Assembly: GCA_003569245.1 (NCBI GenBank)
Contig: BGOM01000004.1
Coordinates: 1-64,000, forward strand
Reading direction: 5' to 3'
Length of the DNA stretch: 64,000 nt
Source: Opitutia bacterium
GTDB taxonomy: Bacteria > Verrucomicrobiota > Verrucomicrobiia > Opitutales > UBA953
Made by a program: the position numbers and the translations under genes. The stretch's first letter is position 1; each line of letters opens with the position of its first letter. This document shows, in pieces, positions 34,192-43,221 of this stretch. A model generated the notes under the pieces. That model was given only the letters and a program-made list of their open reading frames with translations. It made no database searches and had not been told where the DNA came from.

Positions 34192-35555
34192 TGCCGACCT
34201 TCGCCGCCGCCGACCTCGCCGCCTGGACCGACGGGCGCTGGACGACCGCGCCCGCCGCCGTCACGGGCTTCGGCACGGACACCCGTGCGCTGGGCGCCGG
34301 CGACGCCTTCGTGGCGCTCCGCACCGACCGCCGCGACGGCCATGATTTCCTGCCGGACGCGCGCGCCCGCGGGGCCGCCTGCGCCCTGGTCTCCCGGCCG
34401 GTCGCCGACCCGCTTCCGCAGCTGGTCGTGGCCGACGCCGCGGCCGCCCTACGCGCCGCCGCCGGCGCCTGGCGCCGCCGCTTCCCCGGTCCCGTGGTCG
34501 GCGTCACGGGCAGCGTCGGCAAGACTTCCACGAAAGACCTCCTCGGGGCGTTGCTCGGCCCGGCCGCTTTCGTCACCGAGGCCAACCTCAACAACCTGCT
34601 CGGCGTCCCGCTGATGCTGTTGCGGCTCGAGCCGACGCGGCATCGCTACGCGGTCATCGAGGCCGGGATGAGCGTGCCGGGCGAACTGGGCGTGAGCGCG
34701 GCGATCCTCCGCCCCGACGTGGCGATCGTCACCGCCGTCGCGGCCGTGCACCTCGAAGGCGTGGGTTCGCTCGCCGGCGTGGCCCGCGAGAAGGCGACCT
34801 TGGTGGGCGCCTTGGCCGAGGGTGGTCGCGCGATCCTGCCCGCGGCCTTGCTGGCCTGGCCGGACTTCGCCGCCCATGCCGATCGCTGCGTCGCCGTGCG
34901 TTTCGTCGGCGAGCCGGCGCCCGTCGTCCGCCCCGCGCGCCTGGTCGAGGCGAGCCTCGGCGAGGAAGCCGGCCGGCGCGTCCTGCGCCTCGACGGCGAA
35001 AGCTTCCCGCTCGGCCCGGTCTCGGACGGGCTCGCGCGTAACGCCGCGCTGGCGATCCTCGCGGCGCGCGCGGTGGGCGCCGACCTCGCGGCCCTGCGGG
35101 CGGCGCTCGTCGCCTGGTCCCCGCCGGTAGGGCGGGGCAGCGTGCATGCGGACGGCGCCCGTACCTTCTACGTCGACTGCTACAACTCCAGCCCGGCTGC
35201 CTTGCTCGACGCCGCCCGCTGCTTCGACCGTCTCAGCGCCGCCGCCCGCCCGCGTCTCTGGGTCCTGGGCGGCATGGCCGAACTCGGCGCGGATTCCGCC
35301 GCGCTGCACCGCGGGTGCGGCGCCGAACTGCCCGTCCGCGCGGACGATGCCGTGGTCGCCTTCGGAGGCGACGCCGCCCAGCTGCTCGCCGGCCTGCCCG
35401 TCGGCCCGGGTCCCCGCGTCGCCGCCGGCACGCTCGACGACGTGCGCGCCGCCATCGCCGCGCATGCCGGTTTCGTCTTCGTCAAGGGCAGCCGCTCCTT
35501 CGCGCTGGAGCGCGCCCTGCCCACCACGCTCGCCGCGCAGCTGACGTTCCACTAG
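34191..35555 (+). CDS. murF: UDP-MurNAc-pentapeptide synthetase MurF
   Basis: MurF (454 aa) adds D-Ala-D-Ala to the tripeptide precursor. The P-loop GVTGSVGKTSTKDLLGALL and the following FVTEANLNNLLGVPLMLLRL are characteristic. EAGMSVPGELGVSAAILRPDVAIVTAVAAVHLEGVGS and a short FYVDCYNSSPAAL block match the central and C-terminal domains. The start overlaps the murE stop by one base; an in-frame GTG lies one codon earlier. Confidence 0.95.
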   Translation: MPTFAAADLAAWTDGRWTTAPAAVTGFGTDTRALGAGDAFVALRTDRRDGHDFLPDARARGAACALVSRPVADPLPQLVVADAAAALRAAAGAWRRRFPGPVVGVTGSVGKTSTKDLLGALLGPAAFVTEANLNNLLGVPLMLLRLEPTRHRYAVIEAGMSVPGELGVSAAILRPDVAIVTAVAAVHLEGVGSLAGVAREKATLVGALAEGGRAILPAALLAWPDFAAHADRCVAVRFVGEPAPVVRPARLVEASLGEEAGRRVLRLDGESFPLGPVSDGLARNAALAILAARAVGADLAALRAALVAWSPPVGRGSVHADGARTFYVDCYNSSPAALLDAARCFDRLSAAARPRLWVLGGMAELGADSAALHRGCGAELPVRADDAVVAFGGDAAQLLAGLPVGPGPRVAAGTLDDVRAAIAAHAGFVFVKGSRSFALERALPTTLAAQLTFH

Positions 35556-35558
35556 GCC

Positions 35559-36671
35559 ATGCTTTACCTGCTCAAGAACCTCGAATCCTTCTGGGGCCCG
35601 TTCCGGCTCTTCGAATACATCTCCGTCCGCGCGATCCTCGCCGGTTTCACCGCGCTCGCCTTGGGCCTGCTGCTTTCCGGCCCGATCATCCGCGCCCTTT
35701 CGCGGCTCCGCCAGCCGGAGCGCTCCCGGGCGCTCATGGGCGAACTCGCCAAGGAGGGAGGCAAGGTGCCGACGATGGGCGGCCTGCTCATCGGCGCCGC
35801 CATGGTTCCCTCCGTCCTGCTCTGGGCGCGCCCCAACGTCCTCGTGCTGGCCTCCCTCTGGTCCCTCGTCGGCATGGGGCTCGTCGGTTTCGTCGACGAT
35901 TGGCTGAAGGTCCGCCACGGCAGTTCCGACGGCATCAGCGCGCGCCAGAAGCTGGCGGGGCAGGGGCTCGTCGCCCTGCTCGCCGTCGGCATCGTCCTGC
36001 TCGACCCGGCTTACCGCGAGAGCTTCTGCGAGATCTGGGCGCCGGTGCTGAAGGCCCCGCTGTGGTCGGCCCATTCGTTCGGCTGGCCGCTGGCCGCCTG
36101 CCTCGCGGTGGCCGCGCTGTTCTTCATCCTCGTCTGCGTCGGTTGCTCCAACGCGGTGAACCTCACCGACGGCCTCGACGGCCTCGCCATCGGCTGCGTG
36201 CTGATCACCACGCTGATCCTCGGCGCCGTCGCCTACCTCGCGGGCCACGCCGTGTTCGCCGATTACCTGCGCATCAGTCCCGTCGCCGGCGCGGGCGAGC
36301 TGGCCGTCTTCTGCGCGGCCCTCGTGGGCGGCGGCGTCGTCTTCCTCTGGCACAACGCCGCGCCGGCGGAGATCTACATGGGCGACGTCGGCGCGCTCGG
36401 CATCGGCGGCGGGCTCGGGGCCGTGGCCTGCCTCATGCATCAGCCGTTCCTCCTCGCGATCGTCGGCGGCGTCTTCGTCCTCGAGGCGACGTCGGTCCTC
36501 CTGCAGGTGGCCTACTTCAAGCGCACGGGCGGGCGGCGCCTGTTCCTGATGACGCCGATCCACCATCACTTCCAGAAGAAGGGCTGGCCCGCGACCAAGG
36601 TCGTCGCCCGTTTCTGGATCCTCTCCTTCCTCTGCGGGCTCCTCGGCCTGCTGTCCCTGAAGCTGCGATGA
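35559..36671 (+). CDS. mraY: Phospho-N-acetylmuramoyl-pentapeptide transferase
   Basis: MraY (370 aa) is the inner-membrane enzyme that makes lipid I. About ten hydrophobic segments are visible. Signature blocks include KVPTMGGLLIG, VGFVDDWLKVRHGSSDGISARQKL with the catalytic Asp pair, NAVNLTDGLDGLAIG, and FLWHNAAPAEIYMGDVGALGIGG. The C-terminal LMTPIHHHFQKKGWPATKVVARFWI is nearly invariant in the family. Confidence 0.97.
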   Translation: MLYLLKNLESFWGPFRLFEYISVRAILAGFTALALGLLLSGPIIRALSRLRQPERSRALMGELAKEGGKVPTMGGLLIGAAMVPSVLLWARPNVLVLASLWSLVGMGLVGFVDDWLKVRHGSSDGISARQKLAGQGLVALLAVGIVLLDPAYRESFCEIWAPVLKAPLWSAHSFGWPLAACLAVAALFFILVCVGCSNAVNLTDGLDGLAIGCVLITTLILGAVAYLAGHAVFADYLRISPVAGAGELAVFCAALVGGGVVFLWHNAAPAEIYMGDVGALGIGGGLGAVACLMHQPFLLAIVGGVFVLEATSVLLQVAYFKRTGGRRLFLMTPIHHHFQKKGWPATKVVARFWILSFLCGLLGLLSLKLR

Positions 36672-37942
36672 GCGACTTCCCCGAGAGCCTCAAGCGTCGC
36701 CTCGCGCGGCCGGCCGCCATCCTCGGCGCGGGCGTCAGCGGGCGCGCCGTCGCCGACACCCTCGGCGCCGCGGGCTTCGCCTCGGTGGTCTATGACGCGC
36801 AGGGCGGGAACGCCGCCTTCGGCCCCGACGAGGCCGCCCGCCACGACCTCGTGGTCTACAGCCCGGGCTTCGCGCAGTCCCACCCGTGGCTGCTCGCCGC
36901 CCGGCGCGCCGGCCGGCAGTGCCTCGCGGAACTCGACTTCGGCGCGCTGCTCTGGAGCGGCCCGGCCATCGCCATCACCGGCACCAACGGCAAGACCACC
37001 CTGACCGAGTTCCTCTCCTTCGCCCATAAGCGCGCGGGCCAGGACGCCATCGCCTGCGGGAACGTCGGCCTGCCGTTCACGGCGCTGCACGCCACCGTCT
37101 CGAACGGCGCCTTCCTCGCGGTCGTCGAGGTCAGTTCCTTCCAGGCCGAGGACCTGCGGCACTTCTCGCCCGAGGCCGTGCTCTGGACCAACTTCGACGA
37201 GGATCACCTCGACCGCCATGGCGAGCTCGAGAGTTATTTCCGGGCGAAGTTCCGGCTCATCGAGCGCCTGCCGCCCGGCGGCGTCCTCGTGGTCGGCGAA
37301 TCCGTCGTCGAGCATGCCCGCCGCTTCGGGATCGACCTGCCGGCCGAGGCCCTGGTCGCCACGCGCGCGGAGGTCGCCGACAGCGTGCCCGCCGGTTCCA
37401 TCTTCGAGGCCTGGCCGCAGCGGGAGAACTGGGCGCTCGCCGCCCGTTACTGGCAGGCCAAAGGCCTGCCGATGCGTTCCCTCGAGGAATCGGCGCGCCT
37501 CTTCCGCGCCGCCCCGCATCGCCTTCGCAAGGTGGCCGAGGCCCAGGGCGTCGAGTATTGGAACGATTCGAAGGGGACCAATTTCCACGCCGTGTACGCG
37601 GCCCTCGAGCAGTTCGCCATCCCCGTCCGCTGGATCGGCGGCGGCAAGTGGAAGGGCGGGGACCTCCGTCGTTTCGCCGAGCGCCTCGCTCCCCGCATCG
37701 AGGCCGCCTACCTCATCGGCGAGACCGGCCCCGAGCTGCAGCGCCACCTCGCGGAACTCGGCCGCCCGGCCCGGTGCTTCGCCGGCCTCCAGGACGCCGT
37801 CGTCGCGGCCGGCAAGGACGCGCACGGTCCGACCGCCATCCTCCTCAGCCCGGGCTTCTCGAGCTTCGACCAGTTCCACGGCTACGCGGAGCGCGGCACC
37901 GTCTTCGAGCGCGCCGCGCTCGCCCTGGCCAACCGGGCCTGA
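36668..37942 (+). CDS. murD: UDP-MurNAc-L-alanine--D-glutamate ligase
   Basis: MurD (424 aa) adds D-Glu to UDP-MurNAc-L-Ala. An N-terminal Rossmann part (AAILGAGVSGRAVADTL) is followed by the ATP motif ITGTNGKTTLTEFLS, then EVSSFQAEDLRHFSPEAVLWTNFDEDHLDRHG and YWNDSKGTNFHAVYAALEQF. The last part (LLSPGFSSFDQFHGYAERG) is diagnostic. It overlaps mraY by 4 bp and is followed by a short A-rich leader before the LysM gene. Confidence 0.96.
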   Translation: MSDFPESLKRRLARPAAILGAGVSGRAVADTLGAAGFASVVYDAQGGNAAFGPDEAARHDLVVYSPGFAQSHPWLLAARRAGRQCLAELDFGALLWSGPAIAITGTNGKTTLTEFLSFAHKRAGQDAIACGNVGLPFTALHATVSNGAFLAVVEVSSFQAEDLRHFSPEAVLWTNFDEDHLDRHGELESYFRAKFRLIERLPPGGVLVVGESVVEHARRFGIDLPAEALVATRAEVADSVPAGSIFEAWPQRENWALAARYWQAKGLPMRSLEESARLFRAAPHRLRKVAEAQGVEYWNDSKGTNFHAVYAALEQFAIPVRWIGGGKWKGGDLRRFAERLAPRIEAAYLIGETGPELQRHLAELGRPARCFAGLQDAVVAAGKDAHGPTAILLSPGFSSFDQFHGYAERGTVFERAALALANRA

Positions 37943-38006
37943 GTCCCTTCCGCCGACTTTCTACCTAGAAACCAAAACCAAAACCAAAAACCAACACCAA
38001 GCCACC

Positions 38007-38609
38007 ATGCGTCCCCTCGTCACTGTCACCGCCGTCGTGCTCCTGCACCTCTGCGTCATCGCCGTCCTCGTCGGCGTCAACGGCTGCCGCAGCACCACCG
38101 GTCTCGAGACCGATGGCGCGCCCGTCGCCTACGCCGCCGGCGGCCGCGCCGCCGGCTCGTCCGGCGTCGCCGCGCCCGCGCCCGTGGCCGGCCTCCCGGT
38201 CGCGACCGCCGCGCCCGCGCCCGTCCTGACCACCGGCCGGATCGCGACCCCGGCGCCGACCAAGGTCACCCCGATCGCCGCCGTCGGCGCGGGTGGCGTC
38301 CATGTGGTGGTGAAGGGCGAGAACCTCACGACCATCGCGATGCGCGAGAAAGTCGCGCTCAAGGACCTGGCCGCCGCCAACGGCCTCCCGCTGAACGCCA
38401 TCGTGCAGATCGGCCAGAAGCTGAAGATCCCGGGTCCCGGCACCGTTGCCGCCAAGCCCGCCGCCGCCGCGACCCGCCCGACCACCGCCCCGGTCCGCAC
38501 CCCGGCCGCGCCCGCGGTGGAACTGACGCCCCTGCGCCTCTCGACCACCCCGGCCCCCGCCGCGACGGAGGCCGCGCCCGCCGCGCCGGCCGCTCCGGCC
38601 AAGAAGTAA
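38007..38609 (+). CDS. LysM-domain lipoprotein inside the dcw cluster
   Basis: The 200-aa protein has a hydrophobic leader and a possible lipobox VNGC at Cys 27. A single LysM domain lies at about 98-142 (VHVVVKGENLTTIAMREKVALKDLAAANGLPLNAIVQIGQKLKIP). Both flanks are Ala/Pro/Thr-rich linkers. LysM binds peptidoglycan sugars, so this may be a wall-attached lipoprotein of the division machinery. It sits between murD and ftsW, where classical dcw clusters have no extra gene. Just before its start is a run of AACCAAAACC-type repeats (about 37972-38000). Confidence 0.85.
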   Translation: MRPLVTVTAVVLLHLCVIAVLVGVNGCRSTTGLETDGAPVAYAAGGRAAGSSGVAAPAPVAGLPVATAAPAPVLTTGRIATPAPTKVTPIAAVGAGGVHVVVKGENLTTIAMREKVALKDLAAANGLPLNAIVQIGQKLKIPGPGTVAAKPAAAATRPTTAPVRTPAAPAVELTPLRLSTTPAPAATEAAPAAPAAPAKK

Positions 38610-38630
38610 CCCTCCGTCCCGTCCGCGCGC

Positions 38631-39845
38631 ATGGTCATCAAGGTCAGACAGGAGCCGCCCGGCGCCCTCGCCGGGCAGGCCTTGTGGATCGCCTTGCTGG
38701 CCGTCGGCCTCGCCGTCTTCGGGCTCGTGGTGCAGTACAGCGCGGGCATCTCGCTCTCGTCCAGCAACCGCACCTTCGCGTTCGAGCGCCAGGCGGCCTA
38801 CCTCGTGGTCGCCCTGGTCGCCGGCTTGCTCTGCTACCGCCTCAACCTCGAGCGCGTGCGCGAGTTCCGGTGGTGGATCTTCGCCGGCGCGCTCGTCGCC
38901 ATGCTCGCGGCCCGCATCCCCGGGATCGGCGTGTCCGTGAACGGCTCGTGGCGCTGGATCGACCTGGGCTTCATCCGCCTCCAGGCGTCGGACCTGGGCA
39001 AGCTCGCGCTCGTGATCGTGCTCTCCGACCTCCTCGCGCGCATGCAGCGCCGCACGCTGGAGCCCCGCTTCCGCATCTGGCAGCTGTCCGACCGCGCGCC
39101 GTTCATCTTCACGCCCGCCGGCTGGCGTGATTGCCGCGAAGGTTTCCTCAAGCCGCTCGCCGTGGTGCTCACCATCGCCGGTTTCATCGCCCTCGGGCCC
39201 GACCTCGGCACGATCCTGCTCTGCATCGCGGTCGGCGGCGTCATGATGTTCATCTCCGGCGTGCGCTGGCAGTATGTCCTCCCGACGCTCCTGCTGGGCG
39301 CGACGGCCCTGACCATCCTCATCCTCAACTGGCCCAACCGGCTTCGGCGCTTCGTCTCCTTCATCGACCCGTGGCAGAACCGCGGCGACGAGGCCTACCA
39401 GCTGTTCGAGGGCATGATGGGCTTCGGCGTCGGCGGGCTCACCGGCAAGGGCGCCGGTTTCGGCCTGCAGAGCCGCGCCTACCTGCCGGAAGCGCACACC
39501 GACTTCGTCCTCGCCGGCATCGGCGAGGAGTACGGGCTTGTCGCCACCAGCCTCGTCGCGCTCACCTACCTCGTCATCTTCGCGCTCGGCTACCGGGCGC
39601 TGCGCCATTCCGCGGACCTCTTCCGCCTCAACGTCGGCCTGGGCGCCTTGCTCTTCCTCGTCATCCAGGCGCTCGTGAACATGGGCGTCGTCACGGGCCT
39701 CCTGCCTACCAAGGGCATCTCCCTGCCGTTCCTCAGCTACGGCGGCACGAACCTCGTCGTCATGGCCTGCATGGTGGGCCTCGTCCTCAACTGCATCCGG
39801 GAGGCGTCCCGCCCGGTGTTCACGCCCCGGGAGGCCCGCGCATGA
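38631..39845 (+). CDS. ftsW: Peptidoglycan glycosyltransferase FtsW (SEDS family)
   Basis: The 404-aa membrane protein belongs to the SEDS family of peptidoglycan polymerases. NGSWRWIDLGFIRLQASDLGKLALVI, LGPDLGTILL, and the near-C-terminal KGISLPFLSYGGTNLVVMACMVGLVLN are signatures. Ten or so hydrophobic segments are seen. Position between murD and murG, with ftsI in the same operon, makes FtsW more likely than RodA. It overlaps murG by 4 bp. Confidence 0.94.
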   Translation: MVIKVRQEPPGALAGQALWIALLAVGLAVFGLVVQYSAGISLSSSNRTFAFERQAAYLVVALVAGLLCYRLNLERVREFRWWIFAGALVAMLAARIPGIGVSVNGSWRWIDLGFIRLQASDLGKLALVIVLSDLLARMQRRTLEPRFRIWQLSDRAPFIFTPAGWRDCREGFLKPLAVVLTIAGFIALGPDLGTILLCIAVGGVMMFISGVRWQYVLPTLLLGATALTILILNWPNRLRRFVSFIDPWQNRGDEAYQLFEGMMGFGVGGLTGKGAGFGLQSRAYLPEAHTDFVLAGIGEEYGLVATSLVALTYLVIFALGYRALRHSADLFRLNVGLGALLFLVIQALVNMGVVTGLLPTKGISLPFLSYGGTNLVVMACMVGLVLNCIREASRPVFTPREARA

Positions 39846-40936
39846 GCCGGGTCCTGCTCGCCTGCGGAGGCACCGGCGGCCACCTCGCCCCCGGGATCGC
39901 CCTGGCCCAGCGGCTGACGGACGAAGGCCACGAGTGCCTGCTCATCGTGAGCAGCAAGGCCGTCGACGCGCGGATGACGGCGAACTATCCCCGGCTGCGC
40001 TTCGTGCCGGGCCGCGGCCGCGGCTTCGGGCCGGGCCTGCTCAACAAGCTCCGCTTCTTCCCCGCGCTCCTCGGGGCCGTCTGGTCGGCGCGCGCGCTGC
40101 TGCGCGAGTTCAAGCCCGACGCCCTCGTGTGCTTCGGCGGGTTCATGAGCGTCGGGCCCGCGCTCGCCGCCCGCCTCGCCGGCGTCCCCGTGCTGGCGCA
40201 CGAGGCGAACCGCCGCCCGGGCAAGGCCGTGCGCCTGATCGCGCGCTTCGCCCGCTCCGTCCACCTCCCCGCCGGCGTCCGGATCCCCGGCGTGGCGGCG
40301 GAGCGGCAGCATGATTCCGGCTACCCGGTCCGGGCGGAGATGCGCCCGCTCGCCAAGGAACTCGCCCGCCGCACGCTGGGCTTCCCGGCCACGGGGCGCC
40401 TGCTCCTGATCACCGGCGGCAGCCAGGGCGCCGCGCCGCTCAATCGCTGGGTCGAGGCCCGGCTCGACGACCTCGCCGCCCGCGGGATCCACGCCCTCTG
40501 CCTCACGGGGCCCGGCGGCCGCGACGAGCGCCTGGAGCGGACCGGTTCCGTCGTCCATTTCCTGCCGTTCTGCCACCAGATGGCGGCGGCCTATTCTGCA
40601 GCTGACCTTGCGGTCACACGTGCCGGTGCTGGCACGTTGGCGGAACTCGCGACCTGTCGGACGCCGGCCATCCTGGTCCCGCTCCCGCACGCCGCCGACG
40701 ACCACCAGACCGCGAACGCGCTGCAGGCCGCCGCCGGCGGCGCCGCGATCCTCCTGCCCGAGCGCGAACTCGGGCGCCTGGGAGAGGTCGCCTTCGGGCG
40801 CATCACCGACAACGCCGCGCTCGCGGCGATGCGTGATGCGCTGGCGCTCGCCGACGCGGCCAACCATTGGGAGGAGCTGGCCCGCGACACCGTCGCCTGG
40901 GCCCGAAGCCGCGGAGGGAGGGTCGTCCCGGCATGA
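39842..40936 (+). CDS. murG: UDP-GlcNAc--MurNAc-pentapeptide-lipid I GlcNAc transferase
   Basis: MurG (364 aa) converts lipid I to lipid II at the cytoplasmic membrane face. The N-terminal glycine loop ACGGTGGHLAPGIALAQ and the linker ITGGSQGAAPLN are the main motifs; VCFGGFMSVGPALAARLAGVPVLAHEANRRPGKA and TRAGAGTLAEL...PAILVPLPHAADDHQTANA fit the substrate and UDP-GlcNAc regions. It overlaps murC by 4 bp. Confidence 0.95.
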   Translation: MSRVLLACGGTGGHLAPGIALAQRLTDEGHECLLIVSSKAVDARMTANYPRLRFVPGRGRGFGPGLLNKLRFFPALLGAVWSARALLREFKPDALVCFGGFMSVGPALAARLAGVPVLAHEANRRPGKAVRLIARFARSVHLPAGVRIPGVAAERQHDSGYPVRAEMRPLAKELARRTLGFPATGRLLLITGGSQGAAPLNRWVEARLDDLAARGIHALCLTGPGGRDERLERTGSVVHFLPFCHQMAAAYSAADLAVTRAGAGTLAELATCRTPAILVPLPHAADDHQTANALQAAAGGAAILLPERELGRLGEVAFGRITDNAALAAMRDALALADAANHWEELARDTVAWARSRGGRVVPA

Positions 40937-43221
40937 GCGCGGCGGCCGCCACCTCCGCCTGGATGCTCGGCGCCTGCGGCATGGGCGTCGGCCCGCTCGC
41001 CATCTACCTGAAAGGGGAGGGCTGCGAGGTCTCCGGCTGGGATGACGCCACCGGCAGTCCCATGGAGCTGCAGCTCGCGAACGCCGAGATCCCGCTCCTG
41101 CGCGACCCCTGGGCGGCCGGGCGCGCCCCGCTCGTCGTCGGTCGCTCCAGCGCGGTCAAGCCCGGTCACCCCGCCCTCGACCTCGCCACCGCCAAGGGCG
41201 TCCGTCAGCTGCGACGCGGCGAGCTCCTCGCCGAGCGCGTCGCCGACCGCCGGTTCGTCGCCGTCTGCGGCAGCCATGGCAAGACCACCACCTGCGGCAT
41301 GATCGTCGCCGCGCTCGCCTCGGCCGGGGCGGATTTCGGCTACGTGCTGGGCGGGCTCTTCCGCGATCCGGCCTTCCCGCCGGCCCGCGCCTCCGCCACC
41401 TCCCCCTGGGTCGTCGCCGAGGTCGACGAGAGCGACGGCACGATCGGCGCCTTCTCGCCCGACGTCACGGTCGCGGTCAACCTCGACTGGGACCATCCGG
41501 ATTATTACCGCGACGAGGCGGACCTCGAGGGCGTCTTCCGCGCGCTCTTCGAGCGGACCCGCACCGCGGTCATCATCCCGGCCGGCAACGAGCGGCTCGA
41601 GCGGCTCACCGCCGGCCTCCGGGTGCCGGTGTTGCGCGTCGGGCCCGACGGCGACTACCGCGCCCGGCCCGTCGCCGGCGACCATGCGACGTCCGTGCTC
41701 GAACTCGGGGGCCGGTTCCCCGCGGGGCAGGTGACCTTGCCGGTCGCGGGCACCTTCAATCGCGCCAACGCCGCGATGGCGCTCGCGGTCGCGCACCTGG
41801 TGACCGGCGCGCTGGCCGCCGAGCCGATGGCCCGCTGGCGCGGCATCCGCCGTCGTCAGGACGTCCTCTTCGAGGCCAAGGGGCTGCGCGTGCTCGCCGA
41901 CTACGCGCACCACCCGACGGAGATCGCGGCGCTGCTGCAGTGGATCCGCGAGACGCACCAGGGGCGGCTCGTCGTCGTCTTCCAGCCCCACCGGCACACC
42001 CGCACGCGTCAGTACGCCGCGGAGTTCCGCCAGGCCCTCGCCCTCGCGGACTACGCGCTCGTCCTGCCCGTCTACGCGGCGGGCGAGGCGGCCGTCGAGG
42101 GCGGCGGGTCCGACGCCGTGGTCGCCGGCTCCGCCCACCGCCTCGTCGCCGACCGCCGCGAACTCGCTCCCTTGCTCGACGGACTGGGCGCCGGCCAGGA
42201 CACCGTGGTGGCCTTCGTCGGCGCCGGCGACATCGAGCGCGACGCCGAGGCCTACGCCAAGCTGCTGCGCCGCCGGGGGGCGGACGTCCTCTCGCGCGAC
42301 CTGCCCGACCTCGTCGCCGACCGGCTCTCCCCGGGCTGCGTCCTCCGGGCGAACGAACCGCTCGCCCGTCGGACGACGCTGGGGATCGGCGGAGCCGCCC
42401 GTTGGTACGCCGAGCCCGCGACCGTCGACGACGTGGTGACGTTGCTCCGCGCGGCCGCCGAGCTCGATCTCCGCTACTTCGTCCTCGGCCGCGGTTCCAA
42501 CCTGCTCGTGCCCGACGACGGCTATGACGGGCTGGTCCTGCATCTGGCGCCGGAGGCCTGGGGCCAGGTCGAACCGCTGGAGGACGGCCGGTTGCGCGTC
42601 GGCGGCGGCGCGCGCCTGAAGGAGCTCTGCGGCGTGGCCGCGCGCGCGGGCCTCGCCGGATTCGAGTGCCTCGAAGGCATCCCCGGTACCGTGGGCGGCT
42701 CGCTGCGCATGAACGCCGGCGCGATGGGTGGCTGGATCTTCGACGTCGTCGAGTCGATCGAATGGCTCTCGCCCCAGGGGCGGGTCCGCGCCGCGCGGCG
42801 CGACTGTTTCGACGCGCTCTACCGGGATTGCCCGCAGCTCCATGGCGGCGTGGTGCTGTCCGCCGTCCTGCGGGCGACCGGTCGCGACGAGCCGGCGGCC
42901 ATCCGCGCCCGCATGGACGCCATGGCGGCCCGCCGGCGGGCCGCCCAGCCCCGCGAGGCCAGCGCCGGCTGCGTCTTCCGCAATCCGCCCGCGGCCAAGG
43001 CCGGCCAGCTCATCGACGCGAGCGGGCTCAAGGGCCGGTCCGTCGGCGCGGTCGCCGTCTCGCCGGTCCACGCCAACTTCCTCGTCAACGGCGGTGGCGC
43101 GACCGCCGCCGATTTCCTGGCGCTCATGCGGGAGGTCCGCGCGGGCGTGCGCGCCGCCGCCGGCGTCGAGCTGCAACCCGAGATCGTCGCGCTCGGCCGC
43201 GAATGGAGGGAGCTCCTGTGA
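40933..43221 (+). CDS. murC-murB: MurC-MurB fusion: UDP-MurNAc--L-alanine ligase / UDP-MurNAc dehydrogenase
   Basis: One 762-aa protein carries two enzymes. Residues 1 to about 450 are MurC: MLGACGMGVGPLAIYL, the P-loop CGSHGKTTTCGMI, AEVDESDGTIGAF, FNRANAAMALAV and DYAHHPTEIAALL. From about 455, MurB follows: RRTTLGIGGAARWYAEP (FAD binding), LGRGSNLLVPDDGYDG, GIPGTVGGSLRMNAGAMGG and SAGCVFRNPP. The proton-donating Ser of the usual GSxFKNP motif is Cys here, a variation accepted in this family. The domains run together with no stop or frameshift. They catalyse consecutive steps, so fusion gives fixed stoichiometry. Separate murB and murC genes are more usual. Confidence 0.95.
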   Translation: MSAAAATSAWMLGACGMGVGPLAIYLKGEGCEVSGWDDATGSPMELQLANAEIPLLRDPWAAGRAPLVVGRSSAVKPGHPALDLATAKGVRQLRRGELLAERVADRRFVAVCGSHGKTTTCGMIVAALASAGADFGYVLGGLFRDPAFPPARASATSPWVVAEVDESDGTIGAFSPDVTVAVNLDWDHPDYYRDEADLEGVFRALFERTRTAVIIPAGNERLERLTAGLRVPVLRVGPDGDYRARPVAGDHATSVLELGGRFPAGQVTLPVAGTFNRANAAMALAVAHLVTGALAAEPMARWRGIRRRQDVLFEAKGLRVLADYAHHPTEIAALLQWIRETHQGRLVVVFQPHRHTRTRQYAAEFRQALALADYALVLPVYAAGEAAVEGGGSDAVVAGSAHRLVADRRELAPLLDGLGAGQDTVVAFVGAGDIERDAEAYAKLLRRRGADVLSRDLPDLVADRLSPGCVLRANEPLARRTTLGIGGAARWYAEPATVDDVVTLLRAAAELDLRYFVLGRGSNLLVPDDGYDGLVLHLAPEAWGQVEPLEDGRLRVGGGARLKELCGVAARAGLAGFECLEGIPGTVGGSLRMNAGAMGGWIFDVVESIEWLSPQGRVRAARRDCFDALYRDCPQLHGGVVLSAVLRATGRDEPAAIRARMDAMAARRRAAQPREASAGCVFRNPPAAKAGQLIDASGLKGRSVGAVAVSPVHANFLVNGGGATAADFLALMREVRAGVRAAAGVELQPEIVALGREWRELL

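Noticed and set aside
37968-38006. Possible CRISPR-like repeat before the LysM gene
   Set aside because: Units are only 5-7 bp, without spacers; it is simple-sequence DNA.
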